Source: DASSUW01 sp963835525 (GTDB taxonomy: Bacteria > Actinomycetota > Thermoleophilia > Solirubrobacterales > Solirubrobacteraceae). Taken from it: a stretch of 64,000 nucleotides of DNA. The position numbers were made by a program, and so were the translations under genes. This document shows, piece after piece, positions 1-7,773 of this stretch. Position 1 is the stretch's first letter; each line of letters begins with the position of its first letter. The notes under the pieces are model-generated. The model saw only the letters and a program-made list of their open reading frames with translations, was not told where the DNA came from and did not search any database. The DNA lies in assembly GCA_963835525.1 (NCBI GenBank), contig CAWIFM010000003.1, positions 868,001 through 932,000 on the forward strand. Direction: 5' to 3'.

Positions 1-374
1 AGCGCCAGGTAGGCGAAGGTGCGGACGGCCTCGATCCAGGAGTCGGCCGGCGCCAGCGACCAGAGGACCGAGAGCGCCGTGAGGCCGGCGAGCGCCGCAA
101 AGGCCAGCAGCGGGCCGCCTCCGTAGAGCGGCGCCGAGTCGGTCCACGGGCGCTGGAGCAGCGCCGCCACTACGAGCGCCGCGCTCGCGAGGATCATCGC
201 GATCAGGACGTTGGTCGTGCGCTCCAGCCGCAGCCCGCCCGCGGCCGCGAACGACGCCGCGGCGACGGCCGCGGCGATGCCGCCGGCCAGCGTCCCGTTG
301 CCCGCGAGGCGCGGGAGCGGGATCGTGATCGTGCGCCGCCGCGGGCGGCTAACCGGATCGGCCAGGGAGGACAC
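1..374 (-). CDS. O-antigen ligase/polymerase-like membrane protein (N-terminal part)
   Basis: Only the first ~124 codons lie in the window; the gene runs off the left edge. Read on the minus strand from a GTG at 374, the protein has a short basic N-terminus and then hydrophobic stretches that look like two or three membrane helices. These are followed by a segment reading LSVLWSLAPADSW, typical of the region after the first helices of O-antigen ligase/polymerase-family proteins. These proteins polymerise or transfer glycan repeats on the outer face of the membrane. The GTG start overlaps the end of the preceding secreted-protein gene by 26 bases, suggesting cotranscription. Family assignment rests on the N-terminus only. 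Confidence 0.55.
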   Translation of the reverse strand, partial: MSSLADPVSRPRRRTITIPLPRLAGNGTLAGGIAAAVAAASFAAAGGLRLERTTNVLIAMILASAALVVAALLQRPWTDSAPLYGGGPLLAFAALAGLTALSVLWSLAPADSWIEAVRTFAYLA

Positions 375-906
375 GTCGGATGGCGGCGAGCGAGGGGGCG
401 CGCCGGCGCAGCTGCGGGACCAGGCCGGCGACGGCCGCGGCGGCGAGCAGCGCCAGCAGGACGAGCAGCGTGCCCGGCAGGTCGTTGCGGAACGCCGACT
501 CGCCCGGCGTGACCGGGCGGCCTGCGACGTTGACCGGCACCTCGCCCGCGCCGGCGGCCTGCGCGAGCGCCTGCTTGTCGGCGTCGGTGGACGGGGTCAG
601 CGGCGCCGCGGGCTCGCCTCCGCCGGTTCCGCTGCCGCCACCACCGGCTCCACCGCCGCCGCCGGAGCCGGAGTCGCCGCCGGCGCGGCTCAGCAGCGCG
701 CGCGTCAGGACGTCGCGGCAGTCGGTGTACTGGTCGAGGTCGTCCGGGATGTTGTTGCGGGCGTCGCGGATCTCGCGTGCCGTGTAGTCGCCGGTGAGAT
801 GACCGGACTGGCACTCGCGCAGGATCTTGTTGCGGGTCGCGTCGGCCAGCGCCGTGGGCGCGGCCAGCAGGAGCGCCAGCAGGGCGATGAGAGCCGGGCG
901 CAGCAT
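349..906 (-). CDS. secreted, membrane-anchored protein with Gly/Ser linker
   Basis: A 185-residue protein of unknown function. It opens with a signal peptide (MLRPALIALLALLLAAP), then a ~65-residue extracytoplasmic segment with two cysteines (in RECQSG and TDCRDV), a long glycine/serine linker (about residues 80-100), a Pro/Ala-rich stretch, one membrane helix near residues 145-165 and a basic cytoplasmic tail. The ATG at 906 was chosen because the signal peptide starts there and a TAGCGT -10 box lies 10 bases upstream at 917-922, with no Shine-Dalgarno sequence. It precedes the ligase-like gene and overlaps it. A similar architecture recurs in the protein at 62176-63024. Confidence 0.7.
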   Translation of the reverse strand: MLRPALIALLALLLAAPTALADATRNKILRECQSGHLTGDYTAREIRDARNNIPDDLDQYTDCRDVLTRALLSRAGGDSGSGGGGGAGGGGSGTGGGEPAAPLTPSTDADKQALAQAAGAGEVPVNVAGRPVTPGESAFRNDLPGTLLVLLALLAAAAVAGLVPQLRRRAPSLAAIRRVLPGRSG

Positions 907-916
907 GAGCCGAAGC

Positions 917-922
917 ACGCTA
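917..922 (-). promoter_or_regulatory. -10 box of a probable leaderless promoter
   Basis: TAGCGT on the minus strand, ending 10 bases before the ATG at 906. There is no Shine-Dalgarno sequence. The spacing would put the transcription start at or next to the start codon, as at many genes in this window. Confidence 0.5.
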
Positions 923-1097
923 GCAACCCAAACGCACGAGCCTGCGCGGAAGTTGCGGAGCGCGCAGGGCCGCGCCGGTGGCGACGGCCCGGGCTCGGAT
1001 CGGGCCGCCGCCGACCAGAACCAGCGCGGCTGAGGTGCTGACAAGCCTGAGAAATGCCAGGCCCGATGGAGCACCGCCCCGAAGGTTCCCGCGCGGT

Positions 1098-2219
1098 TCA
1101 GGCGGCAAACATCCGCCGCGCGCGGACGACCGCGCGCTCGAAGGCGGCCACGCTGTGCTCGATCCCGTTCTCCGCGTCGATCTCGCGGCTGGCCCGGGCC
1201 AGCGCCTCGCGCAGCTCGTCGTCGCGGACGATCCGGGCCAGCGCGCCGGGCAGCTGATCCTGCTCGACGAGCAGCGCGTTGCGGTCCGCCACAGCGACGT
1301 CGCCGGCGGCGCCGACCGTGCGGCTGCAGACGATCGGCAGGCCGGCCGCGACCGCCTCGCGCACGACCACGCCGAAGGGCTCGTAGACCGACGGCAGGAC
1401 GAAGGCGTCGGCCGCCGCGTAGACGGCGGGCAGGGCGTCCGGCGCCACGTAGCCGGAGAACCGCGCCGCCACGCCCAGTCGCGCGGCGAGCTCGCGCAGC
1501 TCGCGCTCGAGCGGACCGGTGCCGACGACGTGCAGCTCCGCCTCACCCGGCGCCAGCTCGGCGAACGCCTCGATCAGGCCGCCGAAGTTCTTCTCCGGAA
1601 CCAGCCGCCCGACCGCCAGCACGCGCACGGGCCCGCCGTCGCTCGGCTCGGCGCCGGCGACGGCAGCCCGGATGGGCTCGGCGTCGAACGACTGCAGGCT
1701 GACCTCGACGGCGTCCGGGGCGACGCCCATCGCCAGCAGGCGGTCGCGAGCCGCGCTGCTGGCCACGATGAAGCCCTGCGCGCGGCCGGCGAGCCAGCGA
1801 TGGAGCCGGCGCTGCGCGCCCGGCAGCGCCTCGGCGGCCCAGGGGGTCAGCTCGCTGAAGATGACGAGCGGGATGCTGCGGCGCCGGCACCACGCCCAGG
1901 TGCGCAGGGCAGACGGGCCGTACTCCCAGACGACGACGACGTCGGGGCCGAAGGCCTCGAGCTCGCGCTCGAGCCCGCGCGGCCACACGACCGGCGTCCG
2001 GCCCGTCCGCCGACGCTGGGAGGACCGCAGGTGGACGGCCTCGTAGGCATGGTCCTGGGGGAACCAGTCAGTCGCCTGGTCCCAGCCTGCCGACGCCGCA
2101 GACTGGTAGACGACGCGCAGCGTGAGCCGCTCGGCGAGCCCGCGGAACAGCGGCTCGCGGTACGGGACGGGGGCGGGCGGGACGACGACGCAGCGGATGC
2201 CGGCAAGCCTAGAGTCCAC
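1098..2219 (-). CDS. glycosyltransferase family 4 (GT-B)
   Basis: A 373-residue retaining GT-B glycosyltransferase, presumably adding a sugar to the growing polysaccharide at the cytoplasmic face. The C-terminal half shows the family pattern: VLAVGRLVPEKNFGGLIEAF, then VVGTGPLERELRELA, and the nucleotide-sugar E-x7-E motif in EPFGVVVREAVAAGLP. The N-terminus begins RCVVVPPAPVPYREPLFRGL, so the only sensible start is the GTG at 2219. This is three bases from the ATG of the divergent glycosyltransferase at 2223, which is unusually close. The sugar donor cannot be read from the sequence. Confidence 0.82.
   Translation of the reverse strand: MDSRLAGIRCVVVPPAPVPYREPLFRGLAERLTLRVVYQSAASAGWDQATDWFPQDHAYEAVHLRSSQRRRTGRTPVVWPRGLERELEAFGPDVVVVWEYGPSALRTWAWCRRRSIPLVIFSELTPWAAEALPGAQRRLHRWLAGRAQGFIVASSAARDRLLAMGVAPDAVEVSLQSFDAEPIRAAVAGAEPSDGGPVRVLAVGRLVPEKNFGGLIEAFAELAPGEAELHVVGTGPLERELRELAARLGVAARFSGYVAPDALPAVYAAADAFVLPSVYEPFGVVVREAVAAGLPIVCSRTVGAAGDVAVADRNALLVEQDQLPGALARIVRDDELREALARASREIDAENGIEHSVAAFERAVVRARRMFAA
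2210..2215 (+). promoter_or_regulatory. -10 box of a probable leaderless promoter
   Basis: TAGAGT seven bases before the ATG at 2223. It lies inside the first codons of the divergent glycosyltransferase gene. Confidence 0.45.
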
Positions 2220-2222
2220 TGG

Positions 2223-3407
2223 ATGCGCGTCGCAGTCGTCGCCGAGTGGTACCCGTCGCCGGCGGATCCGGTCCTCGGCGTGTGGGCGCACCGGCAGGCG
2301 GTCGCGGCTCGCGACGCGGGCGCCGAGGTGCGCGTGCTCGCCATGCGCCGCCCGGTCCCTCCGATCTCCGCCGCCCGCCGCGGGCTGCCGGGGCTGCGCG
2401 ACTGGGCGCGGAGCGTGCCGGGGCTGCTCGAGCGCTTCGAGCTCGACGGCATTCCCGTCGAGCCCGTGCCGTTCGTGGCGCCGCCGCGGCCGTGGTCGTA
2501 CGGGAGCTGGGGGTGGTGGATGGCGCCGACGCTCGCGCGCGCGCTGGCGGGCCTGCACGCGCGCTGGCCGTTCGACCTCGTGCACGCCCAATCGATCCTG
2601 CCCGTCGGCCACGCCGTCCGGCTGTCGCGCCGGCAGGCGGCGCGCGTCGTCTCGACCCACGGGCCGGACATCACGCACGCGGCCCGGGCGAGCCGGCTCG
2701 CGCACCGCGAGACCGCGGAGACACTGCGCGACGCCGACCTCGTGATCGCGAACTCGGGCTGGGCCGAGCGCCGCTGCCGCGAGCTCGGCGGACCGGGGAT
2801 CAGCACCGAGGTCGTGCACCTGGGCGCCGACCTGCCCCCGCCGTCGCCCGACCGGCTGCCGCGGCCCACGCTGGTCACCGTCGCCCACCTCGCCGCGGGC
2901 AAGCGCCACGCCGTCGTCCTGCACGCGCTCGCCGCCCTGCCGCCCGACCGGCGGCCCGACTACCTGATCATCGGCGACGGCCCGGGGCGCGAGCCGCTCG
3001 CCGCGGCCGCGGCCGCGCTCGGGCTCAACGGCTCGGTGCGCTTCGCCGGCCGGCTGCCACACGAGCAGGCGCTCGCCGAGGCCGCACGCTGCCACCTGTT
3101 CGTGATGCCCAGCGTCGAGGAGCCGTTCGGCGTGGCCTTCGTCGAGGCGATGGCCGCGGGGCTGCCGGCCATCGGCGTCCGCGGCGCGGGCGGGCCCGAG
3201 GACATCGCCGCCGCCGGTCCCGGCCTGGTCCGCGTCCCGCCGGAGGACCACATGGCGCTGGCGCAGGAGATCGACCGCCTGCTGGCCGACCCGGACGCCC
3301 TCGCGGCGCTCGGCCGCCAGGCTCGGGACACGGTGGCGCGCGCCTTCACCTGGGCGCGCTGCGGCGAGGCGACCGTGGCGGCGTACGAGCGGGCGCTGCG
3401 CGGATGA
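2223..3407 (+). CDS. glycosyltransferase family 4 (GT-B)
   Basis: A 394-residue GT4 enzyme. The N-terminal Rossmann domain begins VAVVAEWYPSPADPVLGVWAHRQ, with STHGPDITHAAR near the middle. The C-terminal donor domain has VTVAHLAAGKRHAVVLHALA, IIGDGPGREPLAAAA and the E-x7-E motif in EEPFGVAFVEAMAAGLP. The ATG at 2223 gives a full-length N-terminus and is preceded by a TAGAGT box at seven bases. The stop overlaps the next ATG (ATGA), so it is translationally coupled to the gene at 3404. Likely job: one sugar transfer in assembly of the surface glycan. Confidence 0.85.
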   Translation: MRVAVVAEWYPSPADPVLGVWAHRQAVAARDAGAEVRVLAMRRPVPPISAARRGLPGLRDWARSVPGLLERFELDGIPVEPVPFVAPPRPWSYGSWGWWMAPTLARALAGLHARWPFDLVHAQSILPVGHAVRLSRRQAARVVSTHGPDITHAARASRLAHRETAETLRDADLVIANSGWAERRCRELGGPGISTEVVHLGADLPPPSPDRLPRPTLVTVAHLAAGKRHAVVLHALAALPPDRRPDYLIIGDGPGREPLAAAAAALGLNGSVRFAGRLPHEQALAEAARCHLFVMPSVEEPFGVAFVEAMAAGLPAIGVRGAGGPEDIAAAGPGLVRVPPEDHMALAQEIDRLLADPDALAALGRQARDTVARAFTWARCGEATVAAYERALRG

Positions 3408-4450
3408 CCGCGCGCCCGGACATCGTCCTGATCTCGCTGGGAACGACGCGCGGCCTGCGCATCGCGGACGAGGCCTTCGCCGCCATGCTGCGCAAGGCCG
3501 GGGCGTCCGTGACGGTGGCGGGCGTGAGGATCGGGGCGACGGGCCGGCTGCGGCGGTTCTACCCGGCGACCGACCTGGTGGAGATCGTGGCGGCGGCCCG
3601 TGCGGCCAGGACCGCGTTGGAGCGCCACGACCCGCGCGCGGTCGTCGCGGCGACGACCGGCGTGGCGATGCTCGCCCCGCTGGGCGACCGTCCGTACGCC
3701 GTGCGGTTCGACTCTCCGGCCGCGCTCAACCGCCCGGGGCGCCGCAACGCGATCCAGCACGCGCTCGAGCGGCGCCGGATGCGCAGCGCGCGGCTGCTGC
3801 TGCCGCTCAGCCACGCCGCCGAGCGCGCCGTTCCCGCGGGCAGCGCGCGCAGCGTCGTCGTCCCGATGCCGATCGCCCCCTCGGGCCCGGACGGTCCGCG
3901 CGAACGCGTGGCCGTCGCCTACACGCCCGACCCGAAGGCCAAGGGGCTTGACGTGCTCGGCGCGGCGTGGGGGCTGGCGGCCGTCCCGGACGCCCGCCTG
4001 CTCGTGTTCGGCATCGACCCCGGCCGCGGGCGCGCGTTCCTGGCTCGCTTCGGCATCCCCGAGCCCGCGGGGCTCGAATGGCGCGGGTCGGTCCCGCGCG
4101 ACGAGTTCCGCGCCGCCCTGCGGCAGGCGCACGTCCACGTCACGAGCGCCCGCTGGGAGGACTGGGGGCAGGCCCAGCTCGAGGCGCTCGCCGACGGCAC
4201 GCTGCTGGCCGCGACCCCCGCCGGCGGGCCGTTCGAGGCGCTCACGTTCGCGCGCGCCCTCGACCCGCGACTGGTCGCCGAGGAGGTGTGCGCGCACGCG
4301 CTGGCCGCGGTCATCCGCGCGGCCTTCGAGGTGTCCGAGGAGGAGCGCGCCCGCTACGCGCGTGCGGCGGCCGCCTACCTCGAGCCGTTCCGCGAGGACG
4401 TCATCCAGGGCGTCGTGGAGCACGAGGTGCTCCCGGCCCTGCTGGGCTGA
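3404..4450 (+). CDS. GT-B type glycosyltransferase, divergent
   Basis: A 348-residue protein that starts inside the stop of its upstream neighbour. The fold resembles a group-1 glycosyltransferase: an N-terminal alpha/beta half (DIVLISLGTTRGLRIADEAF), then AYTPDPKAKGLDVLGAAW, LLVFGIDPGRG and VPRDEFRAALRQAHVHVTSA, with the acidic motif region WGQAQLEALADGTLL where GT4 enzymes have E-x7-E. The match is weaker than for its neighbours, so the family call is tentative. Its place between two clear glycosyltransferases supports a role in glycan assembly. Confidence 0.6.
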   Translation: MTARPDIVLISLGTTRGLRIADEAFAAMLRKAGASVTVAGVRIGATGRLRRFYPATDLVEIVAAARAARTALERHDPRAVVAATTGVAMLAPLGDRPYAVRFDSPAALNRPGRRNAIQHALERRRMRSARLLLPLSHAAERAVPAGSARSVVVPMPIAPSGPDGPRERVAVAYTPDPKAKGLDVLGAAWGLAAVPDARLLVFGIDPGRGRAFLARFGIPEPAGLEWRGSVPRDEFRAALRQAHVHVTSARWEDWGQAQLEALADGTLLAATPAGGPFEALTFARALDPRLVAEEVCAHALAAVIRAAFEVSEEERARYARAAAAYLEPFREDVIQGVVEHEVLPALLG

Positions 4451-4453
4451 ACC

Positions 4454-4459
4454 TATACT
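4454..4459 (+). promoter_or_regulatory. -10 box of a probable leaderless promoter
   Basis: TATACT six bases before the GTG at 4466, just after the stop codon of the upstream gene. It would allow the GT2 gene to be transcribed separately from the genes before it. Confidence 0.5.
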
Positions 4460-4465
4460 CGCGCC

Positions 4466-5275
4466 GTGCCGCTGGATGTCGCGATCCAGGTCGTCAGCTA
4501 CCGGACGCGTCGCCATCTGGAGGCCTGTCTCCGGACGGTGCTCGACGACCTCTCGGACGGCGATCTCGACGTTCGCGTCCTGGTGCTCGACAACGCCTCC
4601 GGCGACGACCTCTCGGCGCTCGCCGCCCGCCATCCGGAGGTGGAGTTCGACGTCGCCGAGCAGAACCTGGGGTTCGGCGCCGGCCACAACGCGCTCGCCG
4701 CGCGGCACGACGCGGCGGCGCTGCTCTTCCTCAACCCCGACGCCCGCTTCATCGAGCCGCGCACGGTGGCGCGGCTGCTCGCCGCGCTGGGCGGCGACGT
4801 GCAGGCGGTCGGCCCGCAGCTCGTCTCCGCCTCGGGTGACGTCGAGCCGTTCGACCACGGCGAGCTGCACGGCTTCCGCGCGCGTGTCGCGCAGGCCGCG
4901 GGTGACACCTACTACCGGCAGCGCGACGCCCCCGCCGACGTCGCCTGGGTGTCGGGCGCCGCATGCCTGGTCGCACGGCGCGCGTTCGACGCCGTCGGCG
5001 GCTTCGATCCGGGCTTCTTCCTCTACAAGGAGGAGGAGGACCTGTTCCTGCGCATCCGGCGCGGCGGCGGCCGTGTGCGCTACCTGCCGTCCGTGCGCGT
5101 GCGTCACGACGCGGCCGCCACGGCGTCGCGCGAGACCCACCTGCCCGACTCGGCGGCGCGGTTCATGGAGAAGCACGTCCACTCGCGCTGGCAGCGGCGC
5201 GTGATGCCTCCCGTGCACCGTGCCGTGGCGGTCTGGGGAGGGCGGCTCGACCGCCTGAAAGAGCTGCGCCCCTGA
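4466..5275 (+). CDS. glycosyltransferase family 2 (rhamnosyltransferase-like)
   Basis: A 269-residue inverting GT-A enzyme. Visible features are the N-terminal VVSYRTRRHLEACLRTVL, VLDNASGDD, NLGFGAGHNALA, the metal-binding acidic motif in LFLNPDARF, and the acceptor-side block GGFDPGFFLYKEEEDLFLRIRRGG. This block is typical of the rhamnosyltransferase-like branch of GT2. The start is a GTG preceded at six bases by TATACT. The stop overlaps the CTG proposed as start of the next gene. Donor specificity is inferred only from resemblance. Confidence 0.82.
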   Translation: MPLDVAIQVVSYRTRRHLEACLRTVLDDLSDGDLDVRVLVLDNASGDDLSALAARHPEVEFDVAEQNLGFGAGHNALAARHDAAALLFLNPDARFIEPRTVARLLAALGGDVQAVGPQLVSASGDVEPFDHGELHGFRARVAQAAGDTYYRQRDAPADVAWVSGAACLVARRAFDAVGGFDPGFFLYKEEEDLFLRIRRGGGRVRYLPSVRVRHDAAATASRETHLPDSAARFMEKHVHSRWQRRVMPPVHRAVAVWGGRLDRLKELRP

Positions 5276-6387
5276 TCCTCCTCCTGCACAACCGCTACCG
5301 GACGCCGGGCGGCGAGGAGCGGGCGGTCGAGGACCTCGCCTGGCTGATCCGCGGCGAGCTGGGCGAGCCGGCGGCCGTGCTGGAGCGCGACTCGGAGGCG
5401 CTGGGGCCGGCGCGGGCGGCGACGGGAATGCTTGGCGGCGGGCTGCGGCCCGCGGCGGTCGGCGACGCGGTGCGGCGCAGCGGCGCGCGCGTGCTGCACG
5501 CGCACAACGTGCATCCGGCGTTCGGCTGGCGCGCGCTGGCGGCCGCCCGCGAGGCCGGGGCGCGCGTGGTGCTGCACCTGCACAACTACCGGCTCGTCTG
5601 CGCGATCGGGACGTGCTTCACGCGCGGCGCGGACTGCACGCGCTGCCACGGGCGCAACACGCTGCCGGGCGTGCGGCTGAACTGCCGCGGCTCGCGCGCC
5701 GAGTCGCTGGTCTACGGGGCGTCGCTGGCGCTCTGGCAGCGGCGGCTGGCGGAGTCTGTCGACGCCTTCGCGGTCCCGAGCGAGTTCGCCCTCGGCCGGC
5801 TGGAGGAGCTGGGGGCGCCGCTGGGCGGGCGGGCGCGCGTCGTGCCCTCGGTCCAGCGCTCGATCGCTGCGGCGTCGACCGCTTCCTCGGGCCGCTTCGC
5901 GCTGGCCGCCGGGCGCCTGACGCCGGAGAAGGGCTTCGAGGACGCCGTCCGGGCCTGCGCGGCGGCCGGCGTGCCGCTCGTGGTGGCCGGCGACGGGCCG
6001 CAGCTCGACGAGCTGCGGGCGCTGGGCGGCGACGTGCGGTTCGTCGGGCAGATGAGCGCTTCGCAGCTGGCGCGGCTGCGGCGCGAGGCGGCGCTCGCCA
6101 TCGTGCCGTCGCGCTACGCGGAGATCCTGCCGCTGGCGGCGCTGGAGGCCGTGGCGGCGGGGCTGCCGGTCGTGGCGTCGAGCGCCGGCGGGCTGGCGGA
6201 GGCGGTGCCGGGAGAGGGGCTGTATCCGCCGGGGGACGTGGGGGCGCTGGCCGAGCGGGTGCGGGCGCTGTTCGGTGACGCGGAGGCCGGCGAACGTTCG
6301 CTGGAGCTTGCGCGGGCGCGGTACGCGCCGCAGGTGGTCGCGTCGCAGCTACGCGAGCTGTACGACGAGCGAACTGCGGCTGGGTAG
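5272..6387 (+). CDS. glycosyltransferase family 4, probable CTG start
   Basis: A 371-residue GT4 enzyme with N-terminus LILLLHNRYRTPGGEERAVE, the usual opening of this group (compare ...GGED...). It continues with LHLHNYRLVCAIGTCF, a Cys-rich patch (CFTRGADCTRCHGR), GRLTPEKGFEDAVRACA, VVAGDGPQLDELRALG and a C-terminal YAEILPLAALEAVAAGLPVV that carries the acidic donor motif. No ATG, GTG or TTG lies near the required N-terminus. The only in-frame candidate is the CTG at 5272, giving a CTGA overlap with the previous stop. A later start would remove the conserved first strand. Confidence 0.75.
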   Translation: MILLLHNRYRTPGGEERAVEDLAWLIRGELGEPAAVLERDSEALGPARAATGMLGGGLRPAAVGDAVRRSGARVLHAHNVHPAFGWRALAAAREAGARVVLHLHNYRLVCAIGTCFTRGADCTRCHGRNTLPGVRLNCRGSRAESLVYGASLALWQRRLAESVDAFAVPSEFALGRLEELGAPLGGRARVVPSVQRSIAAASTASSGRFALAAGRLTPEKGFEDAVRACAAAGVPLVVAGDGPQLDELRALGGDVRFVGQMSASQLARLRREAALAIVPSRYAEILPLAALEAVAAGLPVVASSAGGLAEAVPGEGLYPPGDVGALAERVRALFGDAEAGERSLELARARYAPQVVASQLRELYDERTAAG

Positions 6388-6436
6388 GGGAGCTGGTGAG
6401 CCGGCCGCGCGGCGGATTTCGGCGAAGCATCCTGTT

Positions 6437-6459
6437 CTAGGGTCGCTATACGACCCCAG
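6437..6459. terminator. hairpin between convergent genes
   Basis: The segment contains GGGTCG at 6440-6445 and CGACCC at 6451-6456 around a five-base loop, plus CT/AG outer pairs. It lies between the stop codons of the convergent genes ending at 6387 and 6535. There is no clear T-tract, so efficiency as an intrinsic terminator is uncertain. Confidence 0.4.
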
Positions 6460-6534
6460 GGCAGGACGCTTCGAGGAAACCGCCACGCCGACCTCCCCGC
6501 CGCCCTACCCAGCCGGGGTTGACGTTCGCCCGCG

Positions 6535-7773
6535 CTACAGCTGCGGCACACCCAGATGCCGCGTCGTCCCGCGCAGATCCAGCACCTGCGACGCCCGCTC
6601 GACCACCCGCCCGTGGTCGACCGACGGGTGCGCGGTGACGATCACGGCCAGGTCGGCGCCGTCCAGCCCCTCGTCGAGCCCGACGCTGCGCAGCCCCAGC
6701 TCGGCCAGCTCGGGCACGTGCGGGTCGTGGTAGACGACCTCGCCGCCGCGTGCCCGCAGCAGCTCGATGATCTTCAGCGCGGGCGACTCGCGTATGTCGC
6801 CGACGCCACCCTTGTACGACACCCCGAGGATGAGGATCTTCGAGCCGCGGACCGGCTTGCCGCCGTCGTTGAGCGTGCGCTCGGCCTTCTCCACGCAGAA
6901 GTACGGCTGCGACTGGTTGACCTTGCCGGCCAGCTCGATGAACTCGGCCGAGAGGTCGTACTCGCGCGCCTTCCACGCGAGGTAGAACGGGTCGACGGGC
7001 AGGCAGTGGCCGCCCATGCCGGGTCCGGGATCGAAGCGCGTGAAGCCGAACGGCTTGGTGGCGGCCGCGTCGATGACCTCCCAGATGTCGATCCCCATGC
7101 GGTCCGCCAGCCGCGCCATCTCGTTGACGAGCGCGATGTTGACCGAGCGGTAGATGTTCTCGAGCAGCTTCGAGAGCTCGGCCACCTCGGGCGTGGTGAC
7201 CGGCACGAGGTGGTCGCAGACGCGCGCGTAGACCGCGGCGGCGCGCTCGGTGCAGTGCGGCGTCAGGCCGCCCACCACCTTCGGCGTGGTGCGGATCGTG
7301 TAGTCGGTGCGACCCGGGTCGACGCGCTCGGGCGAGAAGGCGAGCGCGAAGTCCTCGCCCGCCCGCAGCCCAGACTCCTCGAGCAGCGGCACCAGGTGCT
7401 CGCGTGTCGTGCCCGGGAAGGTGGTCGACTCGAGGACGATCACCTGGTCGCGCCGCACCACGTCCGCCAGCGCGCGGGTCGCGGCCAGCAGCGGGCCGAG
7501 GTCGGGCTCGCGGTTGCGGGTGAGCGGCGTCGGGACGCAGACGAGGATCGCCTCGGCCTCGTGCAGCTCGACGGCGCGCGTGGTGAAGTGGCACGAGCCG
7601 AGCACGCGCTGAAGGGTCTCGTCCGAGACGTCCTCGATCGGCGAGCGGCCGCTCGACAGCGCCGCGACGCGCTCGCGGTCGACGTCGACGCCGATGACCT
7701 GCTCGCCCGCCTCCGCGAAGGAGACGGCCAGCGGCAGGCCGACGTAGCCGAGTCCCACGATGCCGATGCTCAA
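6535..7773 (-). CDS. wbpA: UDP-N-acetylglucosamine 6-dehydrogenase (WbpA-like)
   Basis: A 412-residue NAD-dependent nucleotide-sugar dehydrogenase that oxidises C6 of a UDP-sugar to the carboxylate. It shows the NAD-binding GLGYVGLPLAVSFAEAG, ESTTFPGTT, the SPERVDPG signature of the HexNAc branch, and the catalytic cysteine in GMGGHCLPVDPFYLAWKA. The C-terminal domain has LILGVSYKGGVGDIRESPA. The TTG at 7773 starts within the stop of the upstream dehydratase (TTGA overlap). Together with the genes at 9488, 10600 and 11586 it would supply UDP-GlcNAcA for a WbpA-B-E-D type pathway. A UDP-glucose or UDP-ManNAc dehydrogenase is the main alternative. Confidence 0.82.
   Translation of the reverse strand: MSIGIVGLGYVGLPLAVSFAEAGEQVIGVDVDRERVAALSSGRSPIEDVSDETLQRVLGSCHFTTRAVELHEAEAILVCVPTPLTRNREPDLGPLLAATRALADVVRRDQVIVLESTTFPGTTREHLVPLLEESGLRAGEDFALAFSPERVDPGRTDYTIRTTPKVVGGLTPHCTERAAAVYARVCDHLVPVTTPEVAELSKLLENIYRSVNIALVNEMARLADRMGIDIWEVIDAAATKPFGFTRFDPGPGMGGHCLPVDPFYLAWKAREYDLSAEFIELAGKVNQSQPYFCVEKAERTLNDGGKPVRGSKILILGVSYKGGVGDIRESPALKIIELLRARGGEVVYHDPHVPELAELGLRSVGLDEGLDGADLAVIVTAHPSVDHGRVVERASQVLDLRGTTRHLGVPQL

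Noticed and set aside
907..1097. A small gene in the 191-bp gap before the first GT4 gene
   Set aside because: Frames here are Arg/Gly-rich shadows without a start signal; only the -10 box at 917-922 is supported.
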